NCBI GenBank assembly: GCA_934098395.1
Contig: CAKOOM010000003.1
Span: forward strand, 62,001 to 126,000
Direction: 5' to 3'
From: an uncultured Bacilli bacterium
GTDB lineage: Bacteria; Bacillota_I; Bacilli_A; RF39; UBA660
DNA: 64,000 nucleotides
The number at the start of each line of letters is the position of its first letter. The stretch's first letter is position 1. The notes beneath the pieces are model-generated. The model was not told where the DNA came from. It saw only the letters and a list, made by a program, of their open reading frames with translations, and made no database searches. This document shows positions 50,176-58,794 of the stretch, in pieces. A program made the translations under genes and the position numbers.

Positions 50176-51225
50176 ATGAATAAAGAAACAATAGTAAATT
50201 TAAAAGAAGATATTAAAAAGAAATTCAGTGAAGATTTAAATCTTCAAAAACTAAATGATTTAAAAGTTGAATACCTAGGTAAAACAGGTATTATTACTGA
50301 ATTATCAAAAGAAATGAAAAATATTGCCAATGAAGATAAAAAAGAGTTTGGTAAACTAATAAATGAATTAAGAGAAGAGTTTAATAATTTATATGAAGAA
50401 ACTAAAGCCAAGATTGAAAAATCTATTTTAGATGAAAAATTATCTAAAGAAAAAATAGATATATCACTTCCTAGTACTAATTTACCTGTTGGTGCTCCAA
50501 ATATTTTAGAGTTAGTTATCGAAGAAGTTGAAGAATTACTTATGTCTATGGGATATGATGTCGTAGATGGACCAGAAATTGAAGAAGATAAATATAACTT
50601 TGAATTATTAAATATCCCTAAAGGACACCCTGCTAGAGATGCTCAAGATACTTTCTATATCGAAGATGAAAAAATCCTCTTAAGAAGTCAAACATCCCCA
50701 ATGCAAGTAAGAACTATGTTAAAAGGTGAAGGAAAGACTCCAATAAGAATGATTTGTCCTGGAAAAACATATCGTCGTGATGACGATGATGCTACTCATT
50801 CACATCAATTCATGCAAATTGAAGGCTTACTCGTAGATAAAAATATTAGTTTATCTGATTTAAAAGGAACCTTCGATGTAATTGCTAAAAAATTATTTGG
50901 ACCAGACTGTGTAACTAGATTTAGACCAAGTTACTATCAATTCACTGAACCATCCGTAGAAACTGATATCAGTTGCTTTAACTGTCACGGATCAGGTTGT
51001 AATATATGTAAAAATACCGGATGGATCACCGTATCCGGAGCTGGTATGGTTCATCCTAATGTCTTAAGAAACTGTGGCTATGACCCTGAAGAATGGTCTG
51101 GATTCGCCTTTGGTTTTGGTGCCGAGAGATTAGCTATGTTAAAATATGGCATAAATGATATCAGAACCTTCTATATGACAGACTTAAGAGAAGTAAAAAC
51201 ATTTGATAGAAAGGAACGTGATTAA
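50176..51225 (+). CDS. pheS: phenylalanyl-tRNA synthetase alpha subunit
   Basis: 349 residues, full length. N-terminal coiled coil (about 1-85) that binds tRNA-Phe, then the class II core: MGYDVVDGPEIEEDKYNFELLN (motif 1 region), HPARDAQDTFYIED, LRSQTSPMQVRTM, RMICPGKTYRRDDDDATHSHQF (motif 2) and GFAFGFGAERLAMLKYGI (motif 3). A four-Cys cluster (CFNCHGSGCNIC) sits before motif 3. GAAGGAGAG precedes the ATG. Operon with pheT, T-box controlled. Confidence 0.97.
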   Translation: MNKETIVNLKEDIKKKFSEDLNLQKLNDLKVEYLGKTGIITELSKEMKNIANEDKKEFGKLINELREEFNNLYEETKAKIEKSILDEKLSKEKIDISLPSTNLPVGAPNILELVIEEVEELLMSMGYDVVDGPEIEEDKYNFELLNIPKGHPARDAQDTFYIEDEKILLRSQTSPMQVRTMLKGEGKTPIRMICPGKTYRRDDDDATHSHQFMQIEGLLVDKNISLSDLKGTFDVIAKKLFGPDCVTRFRPSYYQFTEPSVETDISCFNCHGSGCNICKNTGWITVSGAGMVHPNVLRNCGYDPEEWSGFAFGFGAERLAMLKYGINDIRTFYMTDLREVKTFDRKERD

Positions 51226-51226
51226 T

Positions 51227-53599
51227 ATGATAAGCTTAAATTGGGTAAAAGACTATGTTGACTTAGAAGGAATAGACCTATCCGAATTAGCCGTAAAAAT
51301 AACTAAAGCCGGAGTAAATGTTGAAAAAGTTTTAACTAATCATATTAATAATTTAACTATTGGTCTAGTTACTGAGTGTACTAAACATCCAGATAGCGAC
51401 CATTTAAATATCTGTACCGTAGACCTTGGATCACATTCTACTCAAATCATCTGTGGGGCTCCAAATGTAAAAAAAGGTATCAAAGTAATCGTCGCTATGC
51501 CCGGAGCCATCCTACCAGGAAACTTTGAAATAAAAGTTAGCAAAATACGTGGTGTCGAATCAAATGGTATGATTTGTGCTTTATTTGAACTAGGTCTTGA
51601 AGAAAAAACTGAAGAAAATTATCAAAAAGGAATATATATCTTACCAGACGATGCTCCTATAGGAACAGATCCACTAAAATATTTAAATCTAGATGATACC
51701 TTGTATGAACTAGACGTTCATAAACATCGTAATAATGATTGTTATTATCATATTGGCTTTGCTTACGAAATAGCTACTATTTTAAATAAAAAAGTAACTC
51801 TTCCAAAAGATGATTTTAAAGAAATAGCTGACAATATCAACGATCATTTTAAATTATCCGTAGAAACCGATAAATGTCCTTACTATAGTGCTAAAATGGT
51901 AAGCGATGTAACTATCAAACCATCACCAGATTTTATTCAAAAAAGATTAATCTCTGCCGGTATGAGACCAATAAATAATGTCGTAGATATCTCTAACTAC
52001 GTAATGCTTGAATACGGACAACCATTACACTTCTTTGATAAAGATAAACTAGGAAATAATATCTTAGTAAGACAAGCTAACGAAGGTGAAACTATAACTA
52101 CTCTAGATAATAAAGAAAGAATCTTATCCAAAAATGATATCGTAATAACTAATGGTACCACTCCAGTATGCATTGCTGGTGTAATGGGTGGCCTAAATAC
52201 CGATGTAGATTCATCTACTAAAAATATCTTAATAGAAAGTGCTATCTTTAATCCCATTAGTATTCGTTATACCTCAAGTAGATTAAACCTAAAAAGCGAA
52301 GCCTCTATTAGATATGGTAAAGGATTAAACTACGAATATACTAACTTAGCCCTATTAAGAGCATGTCATCTATTAGAAAAATATGCTGATGCTAAAATCT
52401 TATCTGGAACAGTACTATACGATAAAGTAGATAAAACTAAAAAAGTAGTAACCTTTAAAGAAGAAGATATCAATTCCTTACTAGGAATAACTATCTCTGA
52501 AGAAGATATTGCTAAAGAATTAACAAGATTAGATTTTACCTATACTAAAAAAGATAATATCTTTACTTGTACTATTCCTAATCGAAGATTAGATATAGAG
52601 CCAAATACTAATGATATAGCTGAAGAAATAGGTAGATTATACGGATATCATAATCTCGTATCAACCCTTCCAGTATGTACTACTAAAAAAGGTGAATATA
52701 TTGGTGATGTTAAATACCGTAAATTAGTATCCCGTAGATTAAGAACCCTTGGTCTAAACGAAACAAAAACCTATACCTTAACATCTCCAGATATGGCTAA
52801 ATTATTTAACTATGATAATCTTGAACAAATAAAATTACCTAATCCAATGAGTATCGATAAATCTATTATAAGAACATCTATCTTACCATCACTATTAAAT
52901 ATTTATGAATATAACAAAGCCAGAAAAGTCGAAGATGTCCTAATCTATGAAATAAGCAAAACATATAGTAAAGATTATATCGAAGACACTAAAATAGCTA
53001 TGTTACTAAAAGGAACTTATCTAACTAACAATTGGCAACATAACTGTGTTAAAATAGATTTCTATCTAGTAAAAGGAATTGTTGAAAACATTCTAAATTA
53101 TCTCGGATTAAAAAATAGATATACATTTATTCAAACAGAAATATCTTCTCTTCATCCAGGTATTAGTGCTAAAATAATTCTTGATAAAGAAGAAATAGGT
53201 ATAATTGGAAGAATTCATCCATCTATTAACAAAGATGAAATATACTTAGCAGAATTATCTTTAAATAAATTAATTAAAACTATTAAACCAATTAAATATA
53301 TTCCTTCATCTAGATATCCTGAAATAAAAAAAGATGTATCATTCATTATTGATAAATCTACAACATGTAAAGAATTAATTGATACTATTAAAAAATCTGG
53401 AGGAAGATTATTATCAGATGTATCCGTATTTGATGTATATACTGGTTCTAATATCAAAGATAATGAACTATCAATTGCTTTCTCCCTAACATTTAAAGAT
53501 GAGTTAAGAACTCTAACAGATGAAGAAGTAATGAATATCTTTAATAATATTATTAAAGATGTAACTACTAAACATCATGCTGTGTTAAGAGATAATTAA
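51227..53599 (+). CDS. pheT: phenylalanyl-tRNA synthetase beta subunit
   Basis: 790 residues. Order: N-terminal EMAP-like tRNA-binding fold (GLVTECTKHPDSDHLNICTV), B3/B4 editing domain (INNVVDISNYVMLEYGQPLH), B5 (DINSLLGITISEEDI), a catalytically silent class II core (LYGYHNLVSTLP onward) and the C-terminal anticodon-binding FDX-ACB domain (SSRYPEIKKDVSFIID). ATG 51227 yields the usual MISLNWVKDYVDL start and follows AAGGAACGTG; the upstream in-frame ATG 51203 lies within pheS. Confidence 0.97.
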   Translation: MISLNWVKDYVDLEGIDLSELAVKITKAGVNVEKVLTNHINNLTIGLVTECTKHPDSDHLNICTVDLGSHSTQIICGAPNVKKGIKVIVAMPGAILPGNFEIKVSKIRGVESNGMICALFELGLEEKTEENYQKGIYILPDDAPIGTDPLKYLNLDDTLYELDVHKHRNNDCYYHIGFAYEIATILNKKVTLPKDDFKEIADNINDHFKLSVETDKCPYYSAKMVSDVTIKPSPDFIQKRLISAGMRPINNVVDISNYVMLEYGQPLHFFDKDKLGNNILVRQANEGETITTLDNKERILSKNDIVITNGTTPVCIAGVMGGLNTDVDSSTKNILIESAIFNPISIRYTSSRLNLKSEASIRYGKGLNYEYTNLALLRACHLLEKYADAKILSGTVLYDKVDKTKKVVTFKEEDINSLLGITISEEDIAKELTRLDFTYTKKDNIFTCTIPNRRLDIEPNTNDIAEEIGRLYGYHNLVSTLPVCTTKKGEYIGDVKYRKLVSRRLRTLGLNETKTYTLTSPDMAKLFNYDNLEQIKLPNPMSIDKSIIRTSILPSLLNIYEYNKARKVEDVLIYEISKTYSKDYIEDTKIAMLLKGTYLTNNWQHNCVKIDFYLVKGIVENILNYLGLKNRYTFIQTEISSLHPGISAKIILDKEEIGIIGRIHPSINKDEIYLAELSLNKLIKTIKPIKYIPSSRYPEIKKDVSFIIDKSTTCKELIDTIKKSGGRLLSDVSVFDVYTGSNIKDNELSIAFSLTFKDELRTLTDEEVMNIFNNIIKDVTTKHHAVLRDN

Positions 53600-53630
53600 A
53601 AAATACTTAAAAATCTTAAGTATTTTTTTT
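53600..53630. terminator. bidirectional terminator between pheT and the glycosyltransferase
   Basis: Perfect 10-bp stem AAATACTTAA (53601-53610) / TTAAGTATTT (53616-53625), T-run to 53630 on plus; A-run upstream gives T on minus. Confidence 0.88.
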
Positions 53631-54779
53631 CTTATCTATTAATTTAACATATTCCCATAATGTATCTTTAGCTAAATCATCCCAAGTTCTATATAAATCA
53701 ATATAACATTTCTCTCTAACTTTATTATATAACTTTCTATCCCTCAGTATCTCAATAACTCTATCAGCAAATTTTTCCGGATCATTTTCCGCTAAAAAAC
53801 CATTAACATTATCGTTAACCGTCGCAGCAGTTACTGCACCCTTAATAAATACCGTCGGAGTTTTTTGACTAGCAGCTTCAATCTGTACTAATGAAGAAGA
53901 ATCAAATAGGGAAGGGAATAAAAATAATTTAGCTCTATTATAAATCTTAGCAAGTAATAATCTATCAGTAATCTTACCCGTAACTATAATATCATTTTCC
54001 ATTTTCTTATCCTTAATTAGTTTTCTAAGTATCTTACCATCCTCATTAAGAGGTCCTACAAATAACATCTTAAAACTAACTTTCTTATCCTTAAGAATCT
54101 TAAGTACCTCTATTAAAAAGTCAATATTCTTTAAAATAGATATTCTTCCTACGAATAAAAATACTGTTTCATCCTTAGCAATATTAAACTTTTCATTAAC
54201 TTCTTCATCATCTTTAACATATATCATATCTGTTGCATTATAAGTAACCATTGGTTTCTTTTTTATACCATAATCTACATATACATTCGCAACCTCATTA
54301 TTAACAGCAATACATTCATCACAACTATCAAAAGTTTTAAGCGTATATTTCATCAAAAAAGCTATTATTGCTTTATTTCTTGTTCTTCTTTCAAACTCCA
54401 TCTTAAATTGTGAATGCATCGTTGCAATAACCGGAATATTTTTCTTTCTAGCTATCTTTACTCCAAGATTTCCTACAATAAATGGCGAATGTATATGAAT
54501 AATATCAAAGTCAATATTCATAAGTTCCTTTACTGATTTTCTATCCATTAGGGGAGTAGTTAAATAATATCCTTGAGTTCTTAAATATTTACTATCTATT
54601 CTTATAATATTATACTTATATTCTTCATTATAAACGCCTCGCATCTTAGGAACTACCACATATACCGTATGCCCGTTTTTAGCAAATATCTCTGCTAAAT
54701 TATGCATAACCATAATAACCCCATTCATCGAAGGAAAATAATCATCCATAAAAATTCCAATGGTTAATTTCTTCATCAT
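53616..54779 (-). CDS. GT4-family glycosyltransferase (probable glycolipid synthase)
   Basis: 387 residues, GT-B fold. N-terminal IGIFMDDYFPSMNGVIMVMHNLAEIF, IIHIHSPFIVGNLGVKIA and ATMHSQFK (acceptor domain), then VFLFVGRISILKNIDFLIE and LFLFPSLFDSSSLVQIEAAS, the E-x7-E-type donor motif of GT4 retaining enzymes. The pattern resembles diacylglycerol alpha-glucosyltransferases of Firmicutes and Mollicutes, so membrane glycolipid or lipoteichoic-acid anchor synthesis is likely but not proved. Two Met codons start the frame; the second (54776) is better spaced from AAGGGTG. A minus-strand promoter (TTGACA 54824-54819, TATGAT) precedes it. Confidence 0.85.
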   Translation of the reverse strand: MMKKLTIGIFMDDYFPSMNGVIMVMHNLAEIFAKNGHTVYVVVPKMRGVYNEEYKYNIIRIDSKYLRTQGYYLTTPLMDRKSVKELMNIDFDIIHIHSPFIVGNLGVKIARKKNIPVIATMHSQFKMEFERRTRNKAIIAFLMKYTLKTFDSCDECIAVNNEVANVYVDYGIKKKPMVTYNATDMIYVKDDEEVNEKFNIAKDETVFLFVGRISILKNIDFLIEVLKILKDKKVSFKMLFVGPLNEDGKILRKLIKDKKMENDIIVTGKITDRLLLAKIYNRAKLFLFPSLFDSSSLVQIEAASQKTPTVFIKGAVTAATVNDNVNGFLAENDPEKFADRVIEILRDRKLYNKVREKCYIDLYRTWDDLAKDTLWEYVKLIDKKKNT

Positions 54780-54824
54780 ATCACCCTTATTATTATATCA
54801 TATCATACATAAATTTTATGTCAA

Positions 54825-55682
54825 TTATATCAACTTATTAAACTCATCTGGCATCTTACATTCTAAATGTATTATTTTTTTACTAACCGGATGAATAAAT
54901 TCTAAAATATTAGCATGTAAACATAATCTCTTTATTGGATTACTCTTACATTTATATTTCTTATCTCCCACAATCGGATATCCGCGTTCAGAAAAATGTA
55001 CTCTTATTTGATTTCTTCTACCCGTATCAATAAATACCTGTACCAAAGAATACTTTTGATTATTTCTTAGTACTTCATAATGAGTAATTGCCTCAAGCCC
55101 ATACCCATTTTTTGATGAATAAACAAACTGTCTTTTATCTATTAATAAATTACTCTTAATTGTCCCTGATCCAGTCATTTTACCATCTATAATAGCTATA
55201 TAACCACGCTTCTTAACAAAATCATTCCAATTATTTTGCATCTTATCTCTAATATTCTTATTTTTACAAAATAAAAGTATTCCTGAAGTATCCTGATCTA
55301 ATCTATGAACTACAAAAATATACTTATTATTACTACTTTTCTTTACATAGTCAGATACCATTCGATAAGCTGTAATATTCTTCTCCTTATCATTAGATAT
55401 CGATAAAAGCCCACTAGGTTTATTAATAGCTACCAAGTATTCATCCTCATATATTACATCTATCTTTTCATCAAGTACTATTTTCTTAGTATAAGATATC
55501 TCTATCTTATCTCCCTTATTAACAATAAAACTACTATTAGTTATGATCTTATCATTAACCATAACCATTCCATTCCTAATAAAATTCTTAATACTTTTAT
55601 TAGATAAATCTCCCTTAAACAAACTAATACTCTTTAGTAAAGGCATCCTATCAGATACTATAAAATCTTGTTTTTTATACAT
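54825..55682 (-). CDS. RluA-family rRNA/tRNA pseudouridine synthase
   Basis: 285 residues. N-terminal S4 RNA-binding domain (SNKSIKNFIRNGMVMVNDKI, then KGDKIEIS) and the catalytic motif VVHRLDQDTSGILLFCK, where the Asp attacks uracil C6. Also SLVQVFIDTGRRNQIRVHFSE and GDKKYKC. RluD/YhcT/YlyB-type; the specific uridine cannot be named. AGGTGG lies before the ATG on the minus strand. Upstream gene of the minus-strand pair with the glycosyltransferase. Confidence 0.92.
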   Translation of the reverse strand: MYKKQDFIVSDRMPLLKSISLFKGDLSNKSIKNFIRNGMVMVNDKIITNSSFIVNKGDKIEISYTKKIVLDEKIDVIYEDEYLVAINKPSGLLSISNDKEKNITAYRMVSDYVKKSSNNKYIFVVHRLDQDTSGILLFCKNKNIRDKMQNNWNDFVKKRGYIAIIDGKMTGSGTIKSNLLIDKRQFVYSSKNGYGLEAITHYEVLRNNQKYSLVQVFIDTGRRNQIRVHFSERGYPIVGDKKYKCKSNPIKRLCLHANILEFIHPVSKKIIHLECKMPDEFNKLI

Positions 55683-55698
55683 ATTTCCACCTGCAATA

Positions 55699-55751
55699 AT
55701 TATATCATAATTATCAATTAACTACAATAAATATAATATTTATGATATAAT
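55699..55751. promoter_or_regulatory. overlapping divergent promoters
   Basis: Plus: extended -10 TGa-TATAAT (55746-55751) with -35-like TACAAT (55723-55728). Minus: extended -10 TGa-TATAAT (55704-55699) with -35 TTGTAG (55727-55722). The two -35 boxes overlap, so the units may compete for polymerase. Confidence 0.5.
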
Positions 55752-55769
55752 ACCCCTAGGTGAATAATT

Positions 55770-56666
55770 ATGTATCATGAAATAATAAAAGAAATCTCAA
55801 AAGAATTAAATATAAAATATAAAATACTATCTAATAATTGGGTAATATCTTTAGAAAAAGATAATAAAATAAAGTATATTACTGGATATAAATTTGATCT
55901 TAATAATCATGCTAGTGCTCTAGTTATAGATGATAAATATGCTATGTATGATACTCTAAAAAAAACCAATATTCCTGTAATAGAACATTATCTATTATAT
56001 AGTGAAAAAAATAAAGAAAAATATGCTCTTGGTAAAAACAAAAAAAGCCAAGCTCTAGCTTATTTCAATAATCATCAAAAAGATATTATCATCAAAGGAA
56101 ACCACGGTACCTGTGGAAAAGAAGTATATCATATAACTAGAAAAAAAGATCTCTATAAAACCTTAAATCTTCTCTTTAAAAAAGAAGAATCCCTTAGTTT
56201 ATGTCCGTTTTATAAAATAGATTCTGAATATCGAGTAATAGTTCTAAATAATAAAATAGAATTAATATACGAAAAAATAAGACCAATAATCTATGGCGAT
56301 GGTGTCTCTAAAATAAGCACTTTATTAAAAGAATTTAATCCCAGTTATAATTATTTAATAAAAAAAGATAAAGTTCTAAAAAAAGATGAAAAGTATACCT
56401 ATACCTTTAAACATAATCTATCTAGTGGTAGTATTATAAATACTAAGATAGATAATCCAAAAGATATCACTAATCTTGCCATGAAAGTAGCTAAAACCCT
56501 AAACATCTCCTTTGGTAGTATTGATATAATAAAAGTAGCTAATAAATACTATATAATGGAGTGTAATAGTGGAGTAATGATGAGTAATCTAATTAACTTA
56601 TTACCAAATGGTTATACCATTGCCAAAAACATTTATCAAAAAGCAATTATTGCTATGTTTTCATAA
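55770..56666 (+). CDS. ATP-grasp ligase of unknown substrate
   Basis: 298 residues with ATP-grasp features: DDKYAMYDTLKKTNIPVIEH (pre-grasp), IIIKGNHGTCGKEVYHI (ATP Lys and flexible loop), FYKIDSEYRVIVLNNKIELIYEK (beta strands of the grasp), and FGSIDIIKVANKYYIMECNSG with the Mg-binding Asp and Glu-Cys-Asn. Shape recalls the ATP-grasp half of cyanophycin synthetase or glutathione-synthetase-like GshF and RimK enzymes that ligate amino acids. AGGTGA lies upstream of the ATG. Monocistronic, bordered by the RluA gene and fbp. Confidence 0.75.
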   Translation: MYHEIIKEISKELNIKYKILSNNWVISLEKDNKIKYITGYKFDLNNHASALVIDDKYAMYDTLKKTNIPVIEHYLLYSEKNKEKYALGKNKKSQALAYFNNHQKDIIIKGNHGTCGKEVYHITRKKDLYKTLNLLFKKEESLSLCPFYKIDSEYRVIVLNNKIELIYEKIRPIIYGDGVSKISTLLKEFNPSYNYLIKKDKVLKKDEKYTYTFKHNLSSGSIINTKIDNPKDITNLAMKVAKTLNISFGSIDIIKVANKYYIMECNSGVMMSNLINLLPNGYTIAKNIYQKAIIAMFS

Positions 56667-56668
56667 AC

Positions 56669-56697
56669 TTGAAAAAAATCTAACTATTTGTTATAAT
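56669..56697 (+). promoter_or_regulatory. promoter of fbp
   Basis: -35 TTGAAA (56669-56674), 17-bp spacer, extended -10 TGt-TATAAT (56692-56697). Confidence 0.75.
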
Positions 56698-56731
56698 ATA
56701 CCAAAAAAAGAAGGGGAATTTGGGAGGAAAA

Positions 56732-58735
56732 ATGGAATATATAAATGAATCTGATTTAAAATTCTTAAAAGAATTATCTAAAATGTTTCCAACTACTGAT
56801 GATGCCATAACTGAAATAATAAACTTAAATGCTATTCTTGCATTACCTAAAAGTATCGAACACTTTATGAGTGATTTACACGGTCAAGCCGATGCTTTTA
56901 ATCATATTTTAAATAATGCTGCTGGTGGTATAAAATACCGTATTAAACAACTATTTTCAAACACCTTAAGTGAAAAAGAACAAAATGAATTAGCTACCTT
57001 AATCTATTATCCTGAAGAAAAAATGAAGCTAGTTCTACCTAACATTGAAGATAAATATACCTATTACGAATCTAATCTTTTAAGAATAATCGAAGTAACA
57101 AGAAAATTCTCATCAAGATACACCAGAAGTAAAGTAAGAAAAATATACGAACATAGTAATTTAAGTTATATAATTGATGAACTATTAAATAACAAAATTG
57201 AAGAAGAAAATAAAGATAACTACTATCGAACTATTATTAAATCAATAATAACTCTCGGATATAGTGAAAAAGTAATAATCTCATTATCTTCTATTATCAA
57301 AAAACTAGCCGTAGATGAACTACATATCGTCGGAGACATCTATGATAGAGGACCAGAACCACATATCATTATGGACCTATTAGAAAAATATCATAATGTC
57401 GACATTGAATGGGGAAATCACGATATCTTATGGATGGGTGCATCTCTAGGTAGTAATATCTGTATTTCAGGAGTAATAACTAATAGCGTTAGATATAATA
57501 ATCTAGATATCTTGGAAGATACCTACGGAATAAATCTACGCCCATTAGCTAACTTTGCTGAAAAAACCTATGACGAAGCTCTCGTATGGAAACCTCGAAA
57601 AACTACCGAAGAAGATTACTACAACGATTCATCCATTAAACAAGCTGCTAAAATTCATAAAGCCATCTCCATAATTATGTATAAATTGGAAGGAACTTTC
57701 GCCATGAAACATCCTGAGTATCATATGACTCATCGTAGACTATTAGATAAAATAGATTATGAAAATAAAACAATCCTTATTGATGGCAATACTTATCATC
57801 TTGAAGATACTAATTTTCCTACTATCGATAAAGAAAACCCATATAAATTAACTATTGAAGAAGAAAAAATAATCAATGATTTAACAAAGAGTTTCTTAAA
57901 TAGCGAAGCATTACAAAGACATATGACTATATTTATTAATAAAGGATCTATGTATAAAATAGAAAACAATAACCTAATGTATCATGCTCTTGTACCATTA
58001 AACGAAGATGGCTCATTAAAAGAAGTAACTATTAACAATGAAAGCCTATCAGGAAAACAATTATTTGACTATATTGATAACTTAGTAAGAAGATTATACC
58101 ATTACAAAGAATTAAATACCCAAGAAGAACTAGACTTAATGTGGTATTTATGGACTGGACCAGATTCACCATTTTTTGGTAAAGATAAAATGACTACTAT
58201 GGAAAGAGTATTAATTAAAGATAAAACTTCTCATAAAGAAAAAAGAAATTACTATTACAAATATCAAGATAATAAAGAAGTAATGGAAAGTATTATGCAT
58301 AATTTTGGTATTGAAGATACTAGTAAAGCTCGTATTATTAACGGTCATATCCCCGTAGAAAAAATAAATGGTGAAACTCCAGTGAAAGCCGATAGCAAAG
58401 TAATCGTTATTGATGGTGGTTTCTCTAAAGCTTACCAAAAAACTACCGGTATTGCCGGATACACTCTCGTATCAGGTTCAACTGGAATGCGTATCATAGC
58501 CCATGAACCATTTACCTCAACCGAAGAGGCTATTGCTAATGATGAAGATATACATTCATCAATTGACATTCAAGAAACAATCAACAAAAGAATCACCATT
58601 GCCTCAACCGACAAAGGAAAAGAATTACAAAGTCAAATCAATGATTTAATAGAGTTAATTAATGCCTACGAAGAAGGATTAATACATGAAAATAGAGAAT
58701 TCATATATAAAAAAGTAAAAAAAATACAAAAATAA
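56732..58735 (+). CDS. fbp: fructose-1,6-bisphosphatase, class III
   Basis: Gluconeogenic phosphatase of Firmicutes: fructose 1,6-bisphosphate to fructose 6-phosphate. 667 residues, the usual size. The metallophosphoesterase core is seen as SDLHGQADAF, IVGDIYDRGPEPH and IEWGNHDILWMGA, with later LMWYLWTGPDSPFFG, INGHIPVEKINGETPVKAD and VIDGGFSKAYQKTTGIAGYTL. ATG 56732 follows GGGAGG by about 4 nt; an upstream TTG at 56720 is less likely. Product feeds the phosphoketolase encoded next, in a separate transcription unit. Confidence 0.95.
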   Translation: MEYINESDLKFLKELSKMFPTTDDAITEIINLNAILALPKSIEHFMSDLHGQADAFNHILNNAAGGIKYRIKQLFSNTLSEKEQNELATLIYYPEEKMKLVLPNIEDKYTYYESNLLRIIEVTRKFSSRYTRSKVRKIYEHSNLSYIIDELLNNKIEEENKDNYYRTIIKSIITLGYSEKVIISLSSIIKKLAVDELHIVGDIYDRGPEPHIIMDLLEKYHNVDIEWGNHDILWMGASLGSNICISGVITNSVRYNNLDILEDTYGINLRPLANFAEKTYDEALVWKPRKTTEEDYYNDSSIKQAAKIHKAISIIMYKLEGTFAMKHPEYHMTHRRLLDKIDYENKTILIDGNTYHLEDTNFPTIDKENPYKLTIEEEKIINDLTKSFLNSEALQRHMTIFINKGSMYKIENNNLMYHALVPLNEDGSLKEVTINNESLSGKQLFDYIDNLVRRLYHYKELNTQEELDLMWYLWTGPDSPFFGKDKMTTMERVLIKDKTSHKEKRNYYYKYQDNKEVMESIMHNFGIEDTSKARIINGHIPVEKINGETPVKADSKVIVIDGGFSKAYQKTTGIAGYTLVSGSTGMRIIAHEPFTSTEEAIANDEDIHSSIDIQETINKRITIASTDKGKELQSQINDLIELINAYEEGLIHENREFIYKKVKKIQK

Positions 58736-58761
58736 AGCATTGAAATATTATGCTTTTTTTT
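58734..58761 (+). terminator. intrinsic terminator of fbp
   Basis: AAAGCAT (58734-58740) / ATGCTTT (58750-58756), 9-nt loop, T-run to 58761. Confidence 0.85.
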
Positions 58762-58768
58762 GTATAAT
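58740..58768 (+). promoter_or_regulatory. promoter of xfp inside the fbp terminator
   Basis: -35 TTGAAA (58740-58745) lies in the terminator loop; 17-bp spacer; -10 TATAAT (58763-58768) directly after the T-run. Confidence 0.75.
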
Positions 58769-58794
58769 TAAATAAAGATAGAAAGGGTGAAAAC

